Source of the DNA: Desnuesiella massiliensis
Lineage (GTDB): Bacteria; Bacillota; Clostridia; Clostridiales; Clostridiaceae
Assembly (NCBI RefSeq): GCF_001403615.1
Contig: NZ_LN879455.1
Span: 248,001 to 312,000, forward strand
Direction of reading: 5' to 3'
Length of the DNA stretch: 64,000 bases
How positions within the stretch are numbered: position 1 is the first letter of the stretch; every line of letters begins with the position of its first letter. Shown one piece after another: positions 62,426 through 64,000 of the stretch. Position numbers and translations under genes: made by a program. The notes under the pieces were generated by a model, which saw only the letters and a list, made by a program, of their open reading frames with translations, was not told where the DNA came from and ran no database searches.

Positions 62426-64000
62426 TTAAAGCATGGATAAATATTTTCCTGTTAAAGAATTTTTATTGGATAGTATCTCATCAGGGGTCCCCACAGCGAT
62501 TACTTTACCTCCATTGATTCCACCTTCTGGCCCAAGGTCTATAATCCAATCGGAAGCTTTTATAACTTGTTCATTGTGCTCTACCACAATTACTGTACTT
62601 CCTGAATCTACAATTCGGTTTAGAAGCACAAGAAAGTTTTCCACATCAATTGGATGTAATCCTGTTGTGGGTTCATCGATTAGGTATAGATTGTTCTTAC
62701 CCTGATTATTCATTAATTCTTTCGCCAGCTTTAGGCGCTGTCCTTCACCACCAGATAAAGTAGTCAAGGTTTGCCCAAGCTCCAGATAACCTAATCCTAC
62801 ATATTTAAGCAATTTTAAATATTTAAGGATTTTTGGATGACTATCGAAGATATCCAAGGCATTTTCAACAGACATTCCTAGAATATCTTTTATAGAATTT
62901 CCCTTGTATTTTACAGACAGCACTGTATCATTGAATTGATTTCCACCGCAAATTGGGCAAGGTACTTCTAAATTCTCAAAAAATAACATATTGCTTGTGA
63001 CATATCCAAGACCTTCGCAGTTCTCACAACGTCCTCCTGACATGTTAAAGGAAAAGTGCTTAGTGGTTAATCCTTTATCTTTAGCATCTTCTAAGTCACT
63101 GAAAATTTTCCTTATATCAGAGTAAACACCAGAATAGGTGGCCACATTTGAGCGTTTCATTCTAGTAAGGGGAGATTGTTCAACTTCTATAATCTGGTTG
63201 AAAACTTCAGTTCCAGAAACCTTATTACAGTTTGTTTGTTTTTTTATGCTTGCTTTTGATAGTACCTCAAATACCAATGTGGATTTTCCGGAACCTGAAA
63301 CTCCAGTAACACTGATCAAGCAACCTACAGGAAATTTAACATTAATATTTTTTAAGTTATATAAATTAGCATTTTTTACTTCTATGATTTCTCCTGTTCC
63401 TTTGCGGAAGTCTTTAGGACTTTCTATTTTTCTATTAAAATAGGATCCTGTTACAGAAGTATCTTGTTTCTTAAGCTCCTCTAAGGATCCTTTTCCAACG
63501 ATTTCTCCGCCATATTTACCAGCACCAGGTCCAATATCTACAATATAGTCAGACTCTTTCATAACATCTATGTCATGCTCAATGACTATAACCGTGTTTC
63601 CTAGATTCTTTAATTCTTTTAATATATTTATGATTCCAGCAGTATCTTTTGGATGAAGACCAATTGTTGGTTCATCCATTATGTAGATAATGCCTGTTAG
63701 GGTAGAATCCAAAGTTGCAGCCAATTTTATTCTTTGTGCTTCACCGCCGGATAAAGTCATGGTTTGCCTGTTGAGAGAAAGATAACCAAGTCCAACATTA
63801 ACAATCCTTCGAATCTTTGTTTTTAAATCTAATAAATAGGGTTCTATCATAAGCTTATTTGAATCATTAACAAAGGTTTCAAGCTTTAATAGCCATTGAA
63901 ATAATTCTTCTAAGGATAAAGAAACTAGCTCTGGAAGTCGCGTGTCTAGTACGGTTACACTGCGGCTTAACTCATTTAGTCTTTCTCCTTTACAATCCTC
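62426..64000 (-). CDS. uvrA: UvrA-family ABC ATPase (5' end cut by window)
   Basis: Excinuclease ABC subunit A family, which recognises DNA damage or bound drugs. The frame is open to base 64000, so the N-terminal part, including the first Walker A, is outside. The visible 524 residues hold the first signature (LSGGEAQRIKLA) and Walker B (IYIMDEPTIGLHP). The second Walker A (GVSGSGKSTL), the zinc finger CENC/CPIC, the second signature (LSGGEGQRLKLA) and YLIDEPTTGLHP follow. The compact spacing and divergent residues suggest a UvrA2-like paralogue rather than the main UvrA, but this cannot be settled from a partial gene. Confidence 0.9.
   Translation of the reverse strand, partial: EDCKGERLNELSRSVTVLDTRLPELVSLSLEELFQWLLKLETFVNDSNKLMIEPYLLDLKTKIRRIVNVGLGYLSLNRQTMTLSGGEAQRIKLAATLDSTLTGIIYIMDEPTIGLHPKDTAGIINILKELKNLGNTVIVIEHDIDVMKESDYIVDIGPGAGKYGGEIVGKGSLEELKKQDTSVTGSYFNRKIESPKDFRKGTGEIIEVKNANLYNLKNINVKFPVGCLISVTGVSGSGKSTLVFEVLSKASIKKQTNCNKVSGTEVFNQIIEVEQSPLTRMKRSNVATYSGVYSDIRKIFSDLEDAKDKGLTTKHFSFNMSGGRCENCEGLGYVTSNMLFFENLEVPCPICGGNQFNDTVLSVKYKGNSIKDILGMSVENALDIFDSHPKILKYLKLLKYVGLGYLELGQTLTTLSGGEGQRLKLAKELMNNQGKNNLYLIDEPTTGLHPIDVENFLVLLNRIVDSGSTVIVVEHNEQVIKASDWIIDLGPEGGINGGKVIAVGTPDEILSNKNSLTGKYLSML

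Noticed and set aside
1..64000. Search for prophage, conjugation genes, CRISPR arrays, rRNA and tRNA
   Set aside because: No integrase, capsid, relaxase or type IV secretion gene, no repeat-spacer array and no RNA gene could be recognised by eye.

Overview
The window reads as a low-GC Firmicute, most likely Clostridium sensu lato. The dnaE-pfkA-pyk order at the left end, the AT-rich intergenic DNA, the AGGAGG-type ribosome binding sites and the frequent TTG/GTG starts all fit this. Both ends are cut: dnaE has lost its 5' end at base 1 and a uvrA-family gene has lost its 5' end at base 64000. I see no rRNA, tRNA or CRISPR array.

Bases 1-10.4 kb are core genome: DNA polymerase III alpha, a methyltransferase, phosphofructokinase, pyruvate kinase, a two-domain DUF1540 protein, an isoprenoid-synthase-like protein and the RlmD-type 23S rRNA methyltransferase. 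From 10.6 to 14.4 kb lie a MarR regulator and two beta-lactamase-fold serine hydrolases around a C39-like peptidase.

Bases 14.4-15.4 kb hold debris: a decayed IS1634-type transposase on the minus strand and a short relic that resembles the 3' end of a uracil-methyltransferase gene. From 15.4 to 25.5 kb comes a block with visibly higher GC and different codon use: TetR, two alpha/beta hydrolases, a membrane protein, an MBL hydrolase, a GH3 beta-glucosidase and a large glycosidase. It ends in a truncated TetR gene and a second copy of the methyltransferase-3'-end relic. I read it as an acquired carbohydrate-processing island between attachment-site-like scars.

Bases 26-29.2 kb are the most interesting part. 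After an HxlR/cupin/VOC unit comes a compact antibiotic-resistance-type locus. It has a promoter, a six-codon leader ORF, an attenuator-like terminator, a leader peptide, an ABC-F gene reduced by an in-frame internal deletion, a second leader peptide and a Cfr-type 23S rRNA A2503 methyltransferase. The two longer leader peptides are paralogous (shared pattern THxxLHxxxDxxGDxxM), and their RNA stems differ by compensatory changes. This suggests a drug-sensing leader that was duplicated along with two genes protecting the same ribosomal site.

Bases 29.2-62.4 kb are a patchwork of small regulator-plus-target units. They include two WYL/VOC/RidA neighbourhoods (one with a broken ridA), a two-component/FtsX-type ABC module, two MerR regulators with 19-bp-spacer promoters, a GNAT-GrpB fusion, a flavodoxin pair, a diguanylate cyclase, an HTH/hydrolase pair and a TetR-controlled ABC exporter with a palindromic operator. 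Overall this is an accessory zone rich in drug, stress and detoxification genes between two core-genome anchors.
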